A stretch of DNA of 64,000 nucleotides from Tatlockia sp. (GTDB taxonomy: Bacteria; Pseudomonadota; Gammaproteobacteria; Legionellales; Legionellaceae). Below, piece by piece: positions 1-8,795 of the stretch. The notes under the pieces were generated by a model. That model was not told the DNA's origin. It made no database searches and saw nothing but the letters and a program-made list of their open reading frames with translations. Numbering within the stretch: position 1 is the first letter of the stretch; every line of letters begins with the position of its first letter. The stretch lies in the NCBI GenBank assembly GCA_013697955.1, contig JACCVV010000012.1, positions 1 to 64,000 of the forward strand, read 5' to 3'. The translations under genes and the position numbers were made by a program.

Positions 1-749
1 ATTGGAAAGATGCCAAGGATTTAACTTCCGCACAATATGCAAAATATAATTTAATTTGCAGAAAATTACATCTAACAAACCGAGATACCTTACTTGATAT
101 AGGCTGCGGCTGGGGAGGACTTGCCGCTTATGCGGCAGAAAATTATGGCTGCCAGGTTGTCGGATTAAGTATTGCTTCTGAACAAATTGAATACGCAAAA
201 GAACGATATAAGCATTTACCTATTAATTTTTACGCGGCCGATTATCGCGATATCGCTAGTTATAATCCCCAAAAAAGAGAATTTAATAAACTAGTTTCTG
301 TAGGTGCTTTTGAGCATATCGGCCATAAAAACCACCTTAATTTTCTCAAAATAATGAAAGACCAGCTTTGCTCAGACGGTTTATTTTTATTACACACCAT
401 TGGTAGCAATGAAACGATAACCACAGTCGATCCCTGGATTGATAAATACATTTTTCCTCATGGCAGCTTGCCTTCTATGGTTCAATTAACCAAGGCAATG
501 GAAAAAAATTTTCTCGTTGAAGACTGGCATAATTTCGGCCCTGACTATGATAAAACGTTGTTAGCCTGGGATAAAAATTTTGAGAAAAGTTGGGATGCTT
601 TAAGCTCGACCTATGACATTCATTTTTATCGGATGTGGCGTTATTATCTTTTAATGTGTGCTGGTATGTTCCGCTCAAGAACCGCACAACTATGGCAAAT
701 TGTTTTGTCCAAGTCAGGAGTGGTTGGCGGCTATGAATCGGTGCGTTAA
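1..749 (+). CDS. cfa: Cyclopropane-fatty-acyl-phospholipid synthase, 3' part
   Basis: The reading frame is open from base 3, so the gene begins before the window and only about 248 C-terminal residues are seen. It should transfer a methylene group from S-adenosylmethionine to double bonds of membrane phospholipid acyl chains. The SAM-binding motif DIGCGWGGLA is encoded near bases 99-128. It is followed by the family-typical VGAFEHIG segment and the C-terminal part with FYRMWRYYLLMCAG, ending in GGYESVR. All of these fit the CFA synthase family. The next gene starts 112 bases downstream. Family assignment is firm; the N-terminal domain cannot be judged. Confidence 0.93.
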   Translation, partial: WKDAKDLTSAQYAKYNLICRKLHLTNRDTLLDIGCGWGGLAAYAAENYGCQVVGLSIASEQIEYAKERYKHLPINFYAADYRDIASYNPQKREFNKLVSVGAFEHIGHKNHLNFLKIMKDQLCSDGLFLLHTIGSNETITTVDPWIDKYIFPHGSLPSMVQLTKAMEKNFLVEDWHNFGPDYDKTLLAWDKNFEKSWDALSSTYDIHFYRMWRYYLLMCAGMFRSRTAQLWQIVLSKSGVVGGYESVR

Positions 750-860
750 ATAGTTTATACCCGCAATTGCACTTGCAAATCTCCCCCCATGCATTAGTAT
801 TAATTATATGTCAATTGGTTTAAATGATGCCAACATGTTATTTAAAAGGGCAAAATCAAT

Positions 861-1793
861 ATGATTTTAACTAAATTTAATGGGTATCTGCCAGAATCTA
901 TTAATTTTTTTATACAGTTTTGTCAAACCCAGAATATAAAACTGGTTATGCATGGATCTGCAATAAGTGACTATTTTACCCATAACATGCCTAATGATTA
1001 TGACTTCTATATCTTATCTCCGATTAATGATTTTTTAGAGAAAGTCGCTACCAGGTTAAATATTCAATTAAAAAGATATGAAAAATACATAATCTATGAG
1101 CAAAAAAAAATCTTCTATTTTATAAATCAGGAAAAAATCAAAATTGATTTGAATTTTATTGATCCGCAAACGGATATCAGTGAACTAAACCAAAAAGATG
1201 AACGAGTAATTATCACCATCAGTTCTCTACTGTTTAATCCTGAAAATAACATATTAATTGATGAATACCATGGTATACGGGATATGAATAGGAAGGACAT
1301 CAGTTGCTATCAATTAGAGAACTTCCTTGATTCACCCTTATCAGTAAAATGTTTTGTTTCTTATTTGAGTCATTTACATGGAAAATTTTCAGACTTTTCT
1401 TTAATGGAAAACCAATTACCCTTAATTAAACAATATCTACAAAATAAAAATTACCTTAAATATTATGAAGAATTTTCATGGCAGCGAATTATTGTTTTAA
1501 CAAGGGTGTTGTCTCATTCTAATGCAGGAATTATTAATGCCTTTAACTTTTGGAAGAACGTTGATTTAGTAAAATTCTTCTTTTCGGGCTACGATGAATT
1601 CAACGTAGAAAAAATTTTTCTAAATGTAGAAACCTCGCCACTTCAGAAAATTATAGACTTGAGCAATTTGAGCAAGGGAAAATTTTTAGAAGATTTTGCT
1701 TATAATCTCTCAAAAATACCGGTTTCTTACTATCAATGTATACCTCAAAAAACCAAATCGCTTCTCCTAGAAATTAAGAAATTAAGAAATTAA
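861..1793 (+). CDS. Orphan protein with a CCA-enzyme-like nucleotidyltransferase head
   Basis: A 310-residue protein with no close relative that I recognise. Residues 29-50 read like the head of class II tRNA nucleotidyltransferases and poly(A) polymerases: a GS pair (32-33), then NDYDFY with acidic residues D46 and D48, and a possible third acid at D96 in KIDLNF. Residues 117-142 resemble the following block of that family, ending in IDEYHGIRD, but the usual RRDFT stretch is replaced by DERVIITIS. The C-terminal half is unrecognised and rich in Leu, Lys and Phe. Start ATG has AAGGG about nine bases upstream. The gene stands alone between cfa and the metallo-beta-lactamase. The nucleotidyltransferase link is my reading of motifs; the substrate is unknown, and a toxin or effector role is only possible. 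Confidence 0.6.
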   Translation: MILTKFNGYLPESINFFIQFCQTQNIKLVMHGSAISDYFTHNMPNDYDFYILSPINDFLEKVATRLNIQLKRYEKYIIYEQKKIFYFINQEKIKIDLNFIDPQTDISELNQKDERVIITISSLLFNPENNILIDEYHGIRDMNRKDISCYQLENFLDSPLSVKCFVSYLSHLHGKFSDFSLMENQLPLIKQYLQNKNYLKYYEEFSWQRIIVLTRVLSHSNAGIINAFNFWKNVDLVKFFFSGYDEFNVEKIFLNVETSPLQKIIDLSNLSKGKFLEDFAYNLSKIPVSYYQCIPQKTKSLLLEIKKLRN

Positions 1794-1810
1794 GAAATTA
1801 AGAAATTAAA
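1771..1810 (+). repeat. Five tandem copies of an 8-base repeat across a stop codon
   Basis: Four copies of AAATTAAG and one AAATTAAA run head to tail over the last codons and the TAA stop (1791-1793) of the preceding gene. The period is not a multiple of three, so gain or loss of a unit would shift the reading frame of the C-terminal end (LEIKKLRN). No T-tract or stem is present, so it is not a terminator. Confidence 0.85.
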
Positions 1811-2077
1811 ATAATTCTAGATACTTAATATTCCTGGTCATATATAGATCCCATGAAATCAGCATTGACAAACGAGAAGCGTCTTTGGCTAGATAACAGA
1901 CTAATAGAGCCTTTAGTTCATTTTAGTGGACCTAAGTAAAACTTGTTATTGAGTAGGAAATGTATAAATTATGGCAGAATGTATCAATAATAAGCTTTCA
2001 AGAGAAACTTCCAAAATTATGGCTTTCATCCAATTAAGGCGAAGCCTCTTAAATAGTTAATCTCATCAAGGTTGTTT

Positions 2078-2986
2078 ATGAAAAAGACATTATCTTTTAT
2101 CTCAATGGTATTCTTTTATTCACTATGTTTTAGCTATCCGATGCCAAATCCTTTTCCACCCTTTCATATTGCTGGAAATTTATACTATGTAGGGACTGAT
2201 GATCTAGCAAGTTATTTAATCGTCACGCCTAAAGGAAATATTCTTATTAATAGCAATCTTGAAGCGAATGTTCCAATGATTAAAACCAGCATTGAAAAAT
2301 TGGGATTTAAGTATAGTGATACTAAAATTTTACTGATTAGCCACGCTCATCATGATCATGCTGCAGGAAGTAAATTAATAAGAGAACAAACCAAAGCCAA
2401 ATATATGATAATGGAGGCTGATGTGTCTCTTATTCAGGATGGTGGAAGATCTGATTTTCATTACGCTAACGAATCTAGCACTCATTTTCCGCAAACTAGA
2501 GTTGATAAAGTGCTTCATGATGGTGAACAAGTGAGATTAGGTGGAACTACTTTAACCGCCCATTTGACGCCTGGCCACACAAAAGGATGTACAACCTGGA
2601 CAATGCAGTTAAACGATAATGGTAAACTGTATCAAGCTGTATTCTTAGGTTCAGTTAATGTAAATCCTGGATACAAGTTAGTTAATAATACAAGTTATCC
2701 TAATATTACTAAGGACTATGAGCATTCGTTAAACGCTTTAAAATCAATACACTGTGATATATTTCTAGGGGCACATGCCGGATATTTTAATCTCAAGAAA
2801 AAATATTCTTTATTAAAAAGCAGCCCTCTTAATCCCTTTATTGATCCCACTGGATATAAAAAACACGTTAAGCAAAAAGAACAGGAATTTTTAAAAGAGC
2901 TTAAAAAACAAAGAAACACTATAAAAATAGGTAAATTATCCAACAATACTGATTTGACTATTAAAATGGATTTGGATAGATCCTGA
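2078..2986 (+). CDS. Subclass B3 metallo-beta-lactamase, FEZ type
   Basis: A secreted zinc beta-lactamase of 302 residues. Residues 1-19 are a signal peptide. The B3 zinc ligands are all present: HAHHDH (89-94), H167 in TPGHTKG and H233 in GAHAG. The mature N-terminus (YPMPNPFPPF), GNLYYVGTDDLASYLIVTP and DPTG segments match, from memory, FEZ-1 of Legionella gormanii very closely, so hydrolysis of cephalosporins and carbapenems in the periplasm is expected. The Lys-rich tail after about residue 275 seems some 20 residues longer than FEZ-1. An upstream TTG at 2072 is in frame, but the ATG at 2078 with AAGG eight bases before it starts a proper signal peptide. It is transcribed alone, with no regulator gene beside it. 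Confidence 0.93.
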   Translation: MKKTLSFISMVFFYSLCFSYPMPNPFPPFHIAGNLYYVGTDDLASYLIVTPKGNILINSNLEANVPMIKTSIEKLGFKYSDTKILLISHAHHDHAAGSKLIREQTKAKYMIMEADVSLIQDGGRSDFHYANESSTHFPQTRVDKVLHDGEQVRLGGTTLTAHLTPGHTKGCTTWTMQLNDNGKLYQAVFLGSVNVNPGYKLVNNTSYPNITKDYEHSLNALKSIHCDIFLGAHAGYFNLKKKYSLLKSSPLNPFIDPTGYKKHVKQKEQEFLKELKKQRNTIKIGKLSNNTDLTIKMDLDRS

Positions 2987-3002
2987 AGTGTTACTCAAAA
3001 AA

Positions 3003-3566
3003 CTAATTCATTAATAAAAGTTCACACATACATGAGCATTTTCCTTCATTATCATATTTAGATAAGGCCATGCTGATATGGAGATGGTCAGTAGTCACTA
3101 GAGAAGGAATAAATTTTTTTCTGATTTTATCAATTTCCTCTGAATCAACTTTTAAAACATACCAATCCACATTGGACCCATCTGCCCTTTTCTTGGAAAA
3201 TTTCATTATTGAGCTAATGTAAAAATCAAAATCCCTACCTATAGGCAATTGCTTTATCTGCTCCGTTGTAAGACTTTTTGGGCTAAATATAGAAATGTGA
3301 ATTCCTTCCGGATTATTGTTTGGGACTAAACAATTTTTATCTTTTAAGTTTAAATTTTTATAGAGTATAGGAAATAAGGTCGTTTTAAATTCTTGAGAGA
3401 CTTTGAGAAAGACAAAACCATTGTGTTCCAAATTGATACTTAATCGGCCTGTGTGCGGTATTTTTTTTGCTTCATTCAAAAGTGATGAATCAATAACAAG
3501 TTGTTCTTTAGCCTGAGCAATATTCATTAGCATCAAAACAATAAAAGAAATAAAAAATTTTTTCAT
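3003..3566 (-). CDS. Secreted 2H-phosphoesterase-like protein
   Basis: A 187-residue protein with a signal peptide ending at about residue 19 (cut after AQA). Two His-x-Ser motifs, HISIF (90-94) and HLHISMA (161-167), lie about 73 residues apart, each in a predicted beta strand. This is the spacing and form of the 2H phosphoesterase superfamily (LigT, cyclic phosphodiesterases), which cleave 2',3'-cyclic phosphates or related bonds. Export is unusual for that superfamily. Start ATG follows GGAGAGAAG. It lies 36 bases downstream of the OPT transporter gene on the same strand and may be cotranscribed. A cluster CSCMC lies near the C-terminus. Substrate unknown; the call rests on two short motifs. 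Confidence 0.6.
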   Translation of the reverse strand: MKKFFISFIVLMLMNIAQAKEQLVIDSSLLNEAKKIPHTGRLSINLEHNGFVFLKVSQEFKTTLFPILYKNLNLKDKNCLVPNNNPEGIHISIFSPKSLTTEQIKQLPIGRDFDFYISSIMKFSKKRADGSNVDWYVLKVDSEEIDKIRKKFIPSLVTTDHLHISMALSKYDNEGKCSCMCELLLMN

Positions 3567-3602
3567 CTTCTCTCCAGGTCTTATTATTATTTGAATGAAG
3601 GC

Positions 3603-5621
3603 TTATAGTGCATCCATCCCATCATTTTTCCCATTAACCCGATAACCTATCCATCCTGCCAAGATCAGGGTTGAAAGCACACCTAAAATAACACTATAAA
3701 TATGCCAATCGGGGCCTACCAAGGCTAAAGCGTTTGGAGAATGCAAAAGAGAAAAAGGAATGGCTAGCAAAATATCCATTAATGCGGAGCCCGCTACTAA
3801 GCCGCAAGCTATACGGACTCCAGTTTGTTTGCGTATAGTTTTTTCTTCTTGTGATATAGCTCGTTTATTCAAACGCCAGCGCACCGCAAAAGCAATCATT
3901 CCTCCAAGAAACAAAGGAAAAGACGAGGCAATGGGTAGATACATACCAATTGCAACGCCTAATATTGAAAGCCTGAAAAACCGTTCGATTTTTAATAAAT
4001 AATTGATAGCTATTAAAGCAAAAATAATTAAGGCGCCAATGAGCATCATGTTCCAGGGGAGGGTATTACGAAATACCGCTTCTGTAATTGCTGCCATCAA
4101 AGCAGCAGTGGGTGCAGGCAGTGACTGACTAAGGTCCATTCCTTCATGCGGCATGATGCCGGCAATTCCATAAACATCAAACAATAGTTGCATCACTGGT
4201 GGAATAACCAGAGCTGAAACAATCACTCCCAATAAAAGCATAATTTGCTGCCGCCAGGGAGTTGCGCCCACTAATTGACCGACTTTCAAATCCTGAGTGT
4301 TGTCATTAGCAATCGCCGCTATTCCGGTTACTACCGAGCCAATGATAATGGTGATAGCTTCTGCAGCCTGAATTTGGCCTTCAGTCAAAGGTAGAGCAAT
4401 AGTGGAATTGATAATGGTTAACAAAATCCAGGCCGCAAAGAGCATGCCGGCAATAACAACAGAACTGCCTGGACTAGCTGTTACGCCAACCATACCTGAA
4501 AAATAACCAGTGATTACCGAAAATAGAAATCCAACAAACAAGACATAAAGGACTGCTCCAAATACCAGAGTCGGCCCATAATTTTCATCAAGTCCGACTG
4601 CTTCTACTGGAAAAATAAATTGAAAAAATAAAAACAAAACCGCAGCCATAAAAATGATGCCTATTAAAATATAGGGCATGGGAATGTCCAGGTCGGTTCG
4701 TAATGTTTTTTGGTCACCACGGCTTTTTGAAATGAATGCGTTAAAAGAATTGCTGATACTTTTAGCCAGAGGTTTAACCAATTTAAGAAAGGTCCAAGTT
4801 CCGGCAAAAAGCATTGCTCCAATTCCAAGGTAGCGCATTTCACTACTCCAGAGAAAAGTAGCTGCTTTTTCAGGCGAATAAAGATTAAGGTATTCAGGAT
4901 AAAACTGTGATACAACTGGCATTGCTATCAACCAGGAAATAATCGCGCCTAGAAAAATACTAACGGCCATGTCATAACCAACCAGATAGCCCGCTCCTAT
5001 CATTGTGGCCGAAAAACCCATTCCAAAGCCGAATAAAGAGCGTTTGGCACTAAACCAAAAACTCCAGTTGTTAGCAATTATTTTAAAGCCGGTCTGAAAT
5101 AATTCGATTGCAGCACCAATGGCACCGCCTAGAAAAATATCACGGATACCTGCTTTTTCAGAGGAAGACTTTAATACTTCAGCAATCGCTCGGCCTTCTG
5201 GAAATCTCAAAGTTTCATCATTAACCAAAATTCTGCGCAGAGGGATAGAAAATAAGACGCCTAAAATCCCCCCGCAGACGGCGATAAAGAAATTAGTCAT
5301 ATAATCAAATGAATGCCAATATTGAATAATAATCATCGCAGGAATGGTATAAACAATTCCCCCCGCAACCGCTTCTCCGGCTGAAGCTGCGGTTTGAACG
5401 GCGTTATTTTCAAGAATCGTTGCATCCTTGAAAAACCGTAAAATTCCCATTGAAATAATAGCGGCAGGAATAGAGGCTGAGGTTAAGATGCCTAATTTTA
5501 GAGCCAGGTAGGCATTGGAAAGAGCCAGCAATACAGTCAATACAATAGCAAGCAGCACGCTACGTACTGTTAATTCAGCAATTTTTTTATCGGCTGAAAT
5601 ATATGGAGTGGAATTATTCAT
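3603..5621 (-). CDS. OPT family oligopeptide transporter
   Basis: A 672-residue inner membrane protein with about 14-16 hydrophobic segments. The N-terminal segment SNAYLALKLGILTSASIPAA, the motif ENNAVQTAASAGEAVAGGIVYTIPA and the later SVVTGIAAIANDNTQDLKVGQLVGATPWRQQ are hallmarks of the bacterial oligopeptide (OPT) transporter family. The family takes up short peptides, and in other clades metal chelates, probably with protons. For a bacterium that lives on amino acids, peptide uptake is the natural guess. No periplasmic binding protein or ATPase gene is adjacent, as expected for a secondary carrier. The exact substrate cannot be told from sequence. Confidence 0.9.
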   Translation of the reverse strand: MNNSTPYISADKKIAELTVRSVLLAIVLTVLLALSNAYLALKLGILTSASIPAAIISMGILRFFKDATILENNAVQTAASAGEAVAGGIVYTIPAMIIIQYWHSFDYMTNFFIAVCGGILGVLFSIPLRRILVNDETLRFPEGRAIAEVLKSSSEKAGIRDIFLGGAIGAAIELFQTGFKIIANNWSFWFSAKRSLFGFGMGFSATMIGAGYLVGYDMAVSIFLGAIISWLIAMPVVSQFYPEYLNLYSPEKAATFLWSSEMRYLGIGAMLFAGTWTFLKLVKPLAKSISNSFNAFISKSRGDQKTLRTDLDIPMPYILIGIIFMAAVLFLFFQFIFPVEAVGLDENYGPTLVFGAVLYVLFVGFLFSVITGYFSGMVGVTASPGSSVVIAGMLFAAWILLTIINSTIALPLTEGQIQAAEAITIIIGSVVTGIAAIANDNTQDLKVGQLVGATPWRQQIMLLLGVIVSALVIPPVMQLLFDVYGIAGIMPHEGMDLSQSLPAPTAALMAAITEAVFRNTLPWNMMLIGALIIFALIAINYLLKIERFFRLSILGVAIGMYLPIASSFPLFLGGMIAFAVRWRLNKRAISQEEKTIRKQTGVRIACGLVAGSALMDILLAIPFSLLHSPNALALVGPDWHIYSVILGVLSTLILAGWIGYRVNGKNDGMDAL

Positions 5622-5675
5622 TTAAAACCCCAGAGAATGACTCAGTCACTTCTAAACCCCTTTATTAGTTATTTA

Positions 5676-6893
5676 TCAATTGGGATCTAACCACCTGCCA
5701 GCCCTCATTGTACTGTGTTCGATTGGATACCCAAAATAGTAGCAAAGTGAGGCGCTATCCGCTAAGGACCAAAGCACCAGGTCAGCCGCAAGACCAACAG
5801 CAATTGACCCGGTTTCTTTTTCAAGCCCTAAAGCTCTTACTGCTTGATAAGTTACCGCCGTCAACGCTTCGCTAATTGTTAATCCAAACAATTGGCAGGC
5901 CATATTCATCATCAAAAGTAAGGATGTGGTTGGCGAGCTGCCTGGATTTGAATCAGTAGCAACGGCAATTCCGATACCCATTTCACGTAATAGAGCAACC
6001 GGCGGTTTCGTTGTTTCTTTTAAAAAATAAAAAGCACCCGGCAGAAGTACCGCAACAGTTCCATTCAACGCCATTGCTTCAGCACCTGTTTTATCTAAAT
6101 GCTCTAAATGATCACAGGAAAGCGCTTTCATTTTGGCAGCTAATTGGCTGGCTCCCATATTTGATAATTGCTCCGCGTGGCATTTAATAGGAAGACCCAA
6201 ATCTTTTGCCTTCTGAAAGAGTTGTTCGCTTTGTTGCAAATTAAAAGCTATTGATTCACAAAAAACATCAACAGCGTCAGCTAAACCTGATTCAACGACA
6301 GCCGGTAACACTTCCGCACATAAAAAATCAACATAGGCTTGACTAGAACTTTTATATTCTGGTGGTAATGCATGAGCGCCGAGGAATGTGGTTTGGACCC
6401 GTACTCCACTTAATTCACCCAAACGCCTTGCTACACGAAGCATTTTTAGTTCGGTATCCAAATCAAGTCCATAACCTGATTTTATTTCGACCGTAGTTAC
6501 CCCCTCTTTGCGTAGAGCAAGAATTCGGGGCAGGGATTGATTTAGCAGTTCTTCCTCAGAGACCATTCGTGTTATTTGAACTGTTGAAAAAATACCGCCG
6601 CCTGCGTTGGCAATTTCAGAATAGGTTTTTCCTTCTAGACGTAGCTGAAATTCGGTAGCTCGGTTACCAGCAAAAACAAGGTGACTGTGGCAATCAATTA
6701 AACCAGGCGTAAGTAAATTTCCCTGACAATCTTTAAGTGCTCTGGCATGTTTTTGATAATCAGGAGGTAGATTTTCATAAGATCCACACCAGATTATTCG
6801 CCCTGCTTTGACAGCTATCGCTTGATTTTTTAACTCTTTTCCCTGCATATCAATGGTCGTAGCATTAATAAATAAATAGTCACAGGAATCCAT
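5676..6893 (-). CDS. hutI: Imidazolonepropionase
   Basis: Hydrolyses 4-imidazolone-5-propanoate to N-formimino-L-glutamate, the third step of histidine degradation. The amidohydrolase metal site is visible: [15 protein letters not shown] near residue 70, then [22 protein letters not shown] and the late [10 protein letters not shown]. At 405 residues the length is normal. A longer frame begins 14 codons earlier, but the ATG at 6893 lies just after the stop of the dehydrogenase gene and has GGAG at the right distance, so I use it. It is the second gene of a two-gene run with the short-chain dehydrogenase. hutG is divergent nearby; hutH and hutU are not in the window. Confidence 0.95.
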   Translation of the reverse strand: MDSCDYLFINATTIDMQGKELKNQAIAVKAGRIIWCGSYENLPPDYQKHARALKDCQGNLLTPGLIDCHSHLVFAGNRATEFQLRLEGKTYSEIANAGGGIFSTVQITRMVSEEELLNQSLPRILALRKEGVTTVEIKSGYGLDLDTELKMLRVARRLGELSGVRVQTTFLGAHALPPEYKSSSQAYVDFLCAEVLPAVVESGLADAVDVFCESIAFNLQQSEQLFQKAKDLGLPIKCHAEQLSNMGASQLAAKMKALSCDHLEHLDKTGAEAMALNGTVAVLLPGAFYFLKETTKPPVALLREMGIGIAVATDSNPGSSPTTSLLLMMNMACQLFGLTISEALTAVTYQAVRALGLEKETGSIAVGLAADLVLWSLADSASLCYYFGYPIEHSTMRAGRWLDPN

Positions 6894-6895
6894 TA

Positions 6896-7654
6896 CTACT
6901 CCCAATTCGGTACTTGATGAGGGGATTTCAGCCAAAATGGATGATGATCTTTTTCATAAATATCCCACTCTTTTGCGCGAAATTGTTCGCAGTCTGTATC
7001 CAGTAATAACCAACTAAGAAAGGCGGCAACGGTTGCAGTTGATAGCAATTTTTTTTCCTGGTGTAGAGTTTTGAAAAAATTAAGCTTTTCTTCTTCCATA
7101 CCATTAGCATCGCGAATTAGGCCTTGCATATCCGTATCAATAATCCCGGGCATAACGCTTGTAACTGCAAGGTCCGGATTTTCCAACTGCCAACAGCGGG
7201 TCAACATTGCCAAACCCGCTTTGGATACACAGTAACCAGCCCAGCCAGCAACTGGAAAATAAGCAGATGCTGAACCAATATGCAAAATTCGGCCTTTTTG
7301 AAGTTTTTCAAGAAGTGATTGGGTTAAAAATAAGGGGGCATGAAGATTGGTGGCCATAATTTGCTGCCAGGAAGATTCATTAATTTTAGTTAATGATTCA
7401 ATTGGCTTGATAACACCGGCATTATGGATTAAGCCCTCAAGGGTCTTTGTATTATTTAAATAATTTACAATCTTCTCTCGCCCTTTTGCATTGGAAACAT
7501 CTGCATGTAAATAGGTGATTAGGGATGAAAATGAAGCTGTTTCTTCAAGTAAATGTTCACGGCGTCCGACAATAAGTACTTCTCGATCCTTGGCTGCCAA
7601 AGACTGCGCTAAAGCTCGGCCAATTCCGCTTCCACCTCCTGTAATCAGGAACAT
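6896..7654 (-). CDS. Short-chain dehydrogenase/reductase upstream of hutI
   Basis: A 252-residue cytoplasmic NAD(P)-dependent oxidoreductase. It carries the cofactor loop TGGGSGIG (residues 5-12), NAG in LIHNAGVI, the catalytic serine in IGSASAYF, and the YCVSK catalytic Tyr and Lys. Substrate unknown. Start ATG has AGGGAG a few bases upstream. Its stop codon is two bases from the hutI start, so the two are almost certainly one transcript. This suggests, without proof, a link to histidine or amino acid metabolism. The promoter should lie in the 167-base gap shared with divergent hutG, where I see no clear operator. Confidence 0.88.
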   Translation of the reverse strand: MFLITGGGSGIGRALAQSLAAKDREVLIVGRREHLLEETASFSSLITYLHADVSNAKGREKIVNYLNNTKTLEGLIHNAGVIKPIESLTKINESSWQQIMATNLHAPLFLTQSLLEKLQKGRILHIGSASAYFPVAGWAGYCVSKAGLAMLTRCWQLENPDLAVTSVMPGIIDTDMQGLIRDANGMEEEKLNFFKTLHQEKKLLSTATVAAFLSWLLLDTDCEQFRAKEWDIYEKDHHPFWLKSPHQVPNWE

Positions 7655-7821
7655 TTAATCTCCCTTAAATAGAGCTAATTGTAAAAGTGTGGCGATAATA
7701 CCAGACCTACTTATAATTGGCACGATTTTAGCGCAATGGGATGCAAATAGATGATTTGCGATCTATTATCTTCAGACTCACTTATTAATGCTGCACTTAC
7801 CTTAATTATTTCAGGAAAATC

Positions 7822-8778
7822 ATGCTAGCTGATCTTTTCAATTACAAAGCAACAGAGCCTTCTTTATGGCAAGGACGAAAGGATAGTTTGCTGGGCGAGC
7901 GCTTTTTTCAACAGGTTAAATTAATTGATTTAAGCAAAGAAAATCTGACTAAAACAGAGGCAGGAACCGTTATTCTTGGTTTTTGCAGCGATGAAGGCAT
8001 ACGGCGAAATGAAGGGCGTCCTGGCGCAAATTTGGGCCCCTTACAGTTACGTAAACAACTGGCTAAACTAGCCTATCATTCGAAAAAGCAATTGATTGAT
8101 ATCGGCAACATTGTCTGTGATCAAGATTTAGAAAAGTCTCAAGAAGAATTTTCCAAGATGATTAATCATTGCCATCAACTAGGCTATAAAACCCTGGCTT
8201 TTGGGGGTGGTCATGAAATCGCTTTTGGCCATTTTTGCGGTTTAACTTCACATTATCCCAAATTAGGCATTATTAATTTTGACACCCACTTTGATTTACG
8301 CCCTTGTCGAAATAACTATTCAACCTCTGGGACTCCTTTTCGGCAAATTGCTTCTCATTGTTTGCAACATAACTGGCCCTTTAATTATTGTTGTCTGGGT
8401 ATTCAAAAAGCGGCTAACACTCGAAGCTTGTTTGATCAGGCAGAGGAGTTAAATGTGTCTTATCTGACCTCTGAACAAATTAATCAAGAAAGCTTTGCCT
8501 GGCAATGCGCTTTTCTGGATAATTTTATTTTAAATGTCGACTATATCTATTTAAGCCTTTGTCTTGATGTCTTTTCTGAATCTTTTGCACCTGGGGTTAG
8601 CTCACCTCAACCCTTGGGTTTAACACCCTGGCAAGCGCTCCCCCTGTTGAAATACATTCTGCAAAATGGCAAAGTGGTAAGTCTCGATATAGCAGAGCTC
8701 TCGCCTCCTTTGGATGAAGGGCAAAAAACTGCCCGACTAGCTGCCAGTCTTTTGGCTGAGCTCTTAGATTACTTTTAA
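7822..8778 (+). CDS. hutG: Formimidoylglutamase (arginase family)
   Basis: Hydrolyses N-formimino-L-glutamate to glutamate and formamide, the last step of histidine breakdown, using a two-manganese centre. Ureohydrolase motifs are visible: GGGHEIA (128-134) and NFDTHFDLRP with D154, H156 and D158. The third motif reads SLCLDVFSESFAPGVS, where the usual first Asp of the Asp-x-Asp pair is Cys247; D249 is kept. APGVS and the following PLGL are typical of this enzyme rather than of arginase or agmatinase. Length 318 is normal. Start ATG has AGGAAA upstream. It is divergent from the hutI pair, and its stop TAA overlaps a spurious ATG in the leader of the next gene. Confidence 0.9.
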   Translation: MLADLFNYKATEPSLWQGRKDSLLGERFFQQVKLIDLSKENLTKTEAGTVILGFCSDEGIRRNEGRPGANLGPLQLRKQLAKLAYHSKKQLIDIGNIVCDQDLEKSQEEFSKMINHCHQLGYKTLAFGGGHEIAFGHFCGLTSHYPKLGIINFDTHFDLRPCRNNYSTSGTPFRQIASHCLQHNWPFNYCCLGIQKAANTRSLFDQAEELNVSYLTSEQINQESFAWQCAFLDNFILNVDYIYLSLCLDVFSESFAPGVSSPQPLGLTPWQALPLLKYILQNGKVVSLDIAELSPPLDEGQKTARLAASLLAELLDYF

Positions 8779-8795
8779 TGCAAGGAGTGTTATCA

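Noticed and set aside
1853-1939. Short frame of 28 codons after the nucleotidyltransferase-like gene
   Set aside because: It has a start and stop but no ribosome site and no recognisable motif; too short to support.
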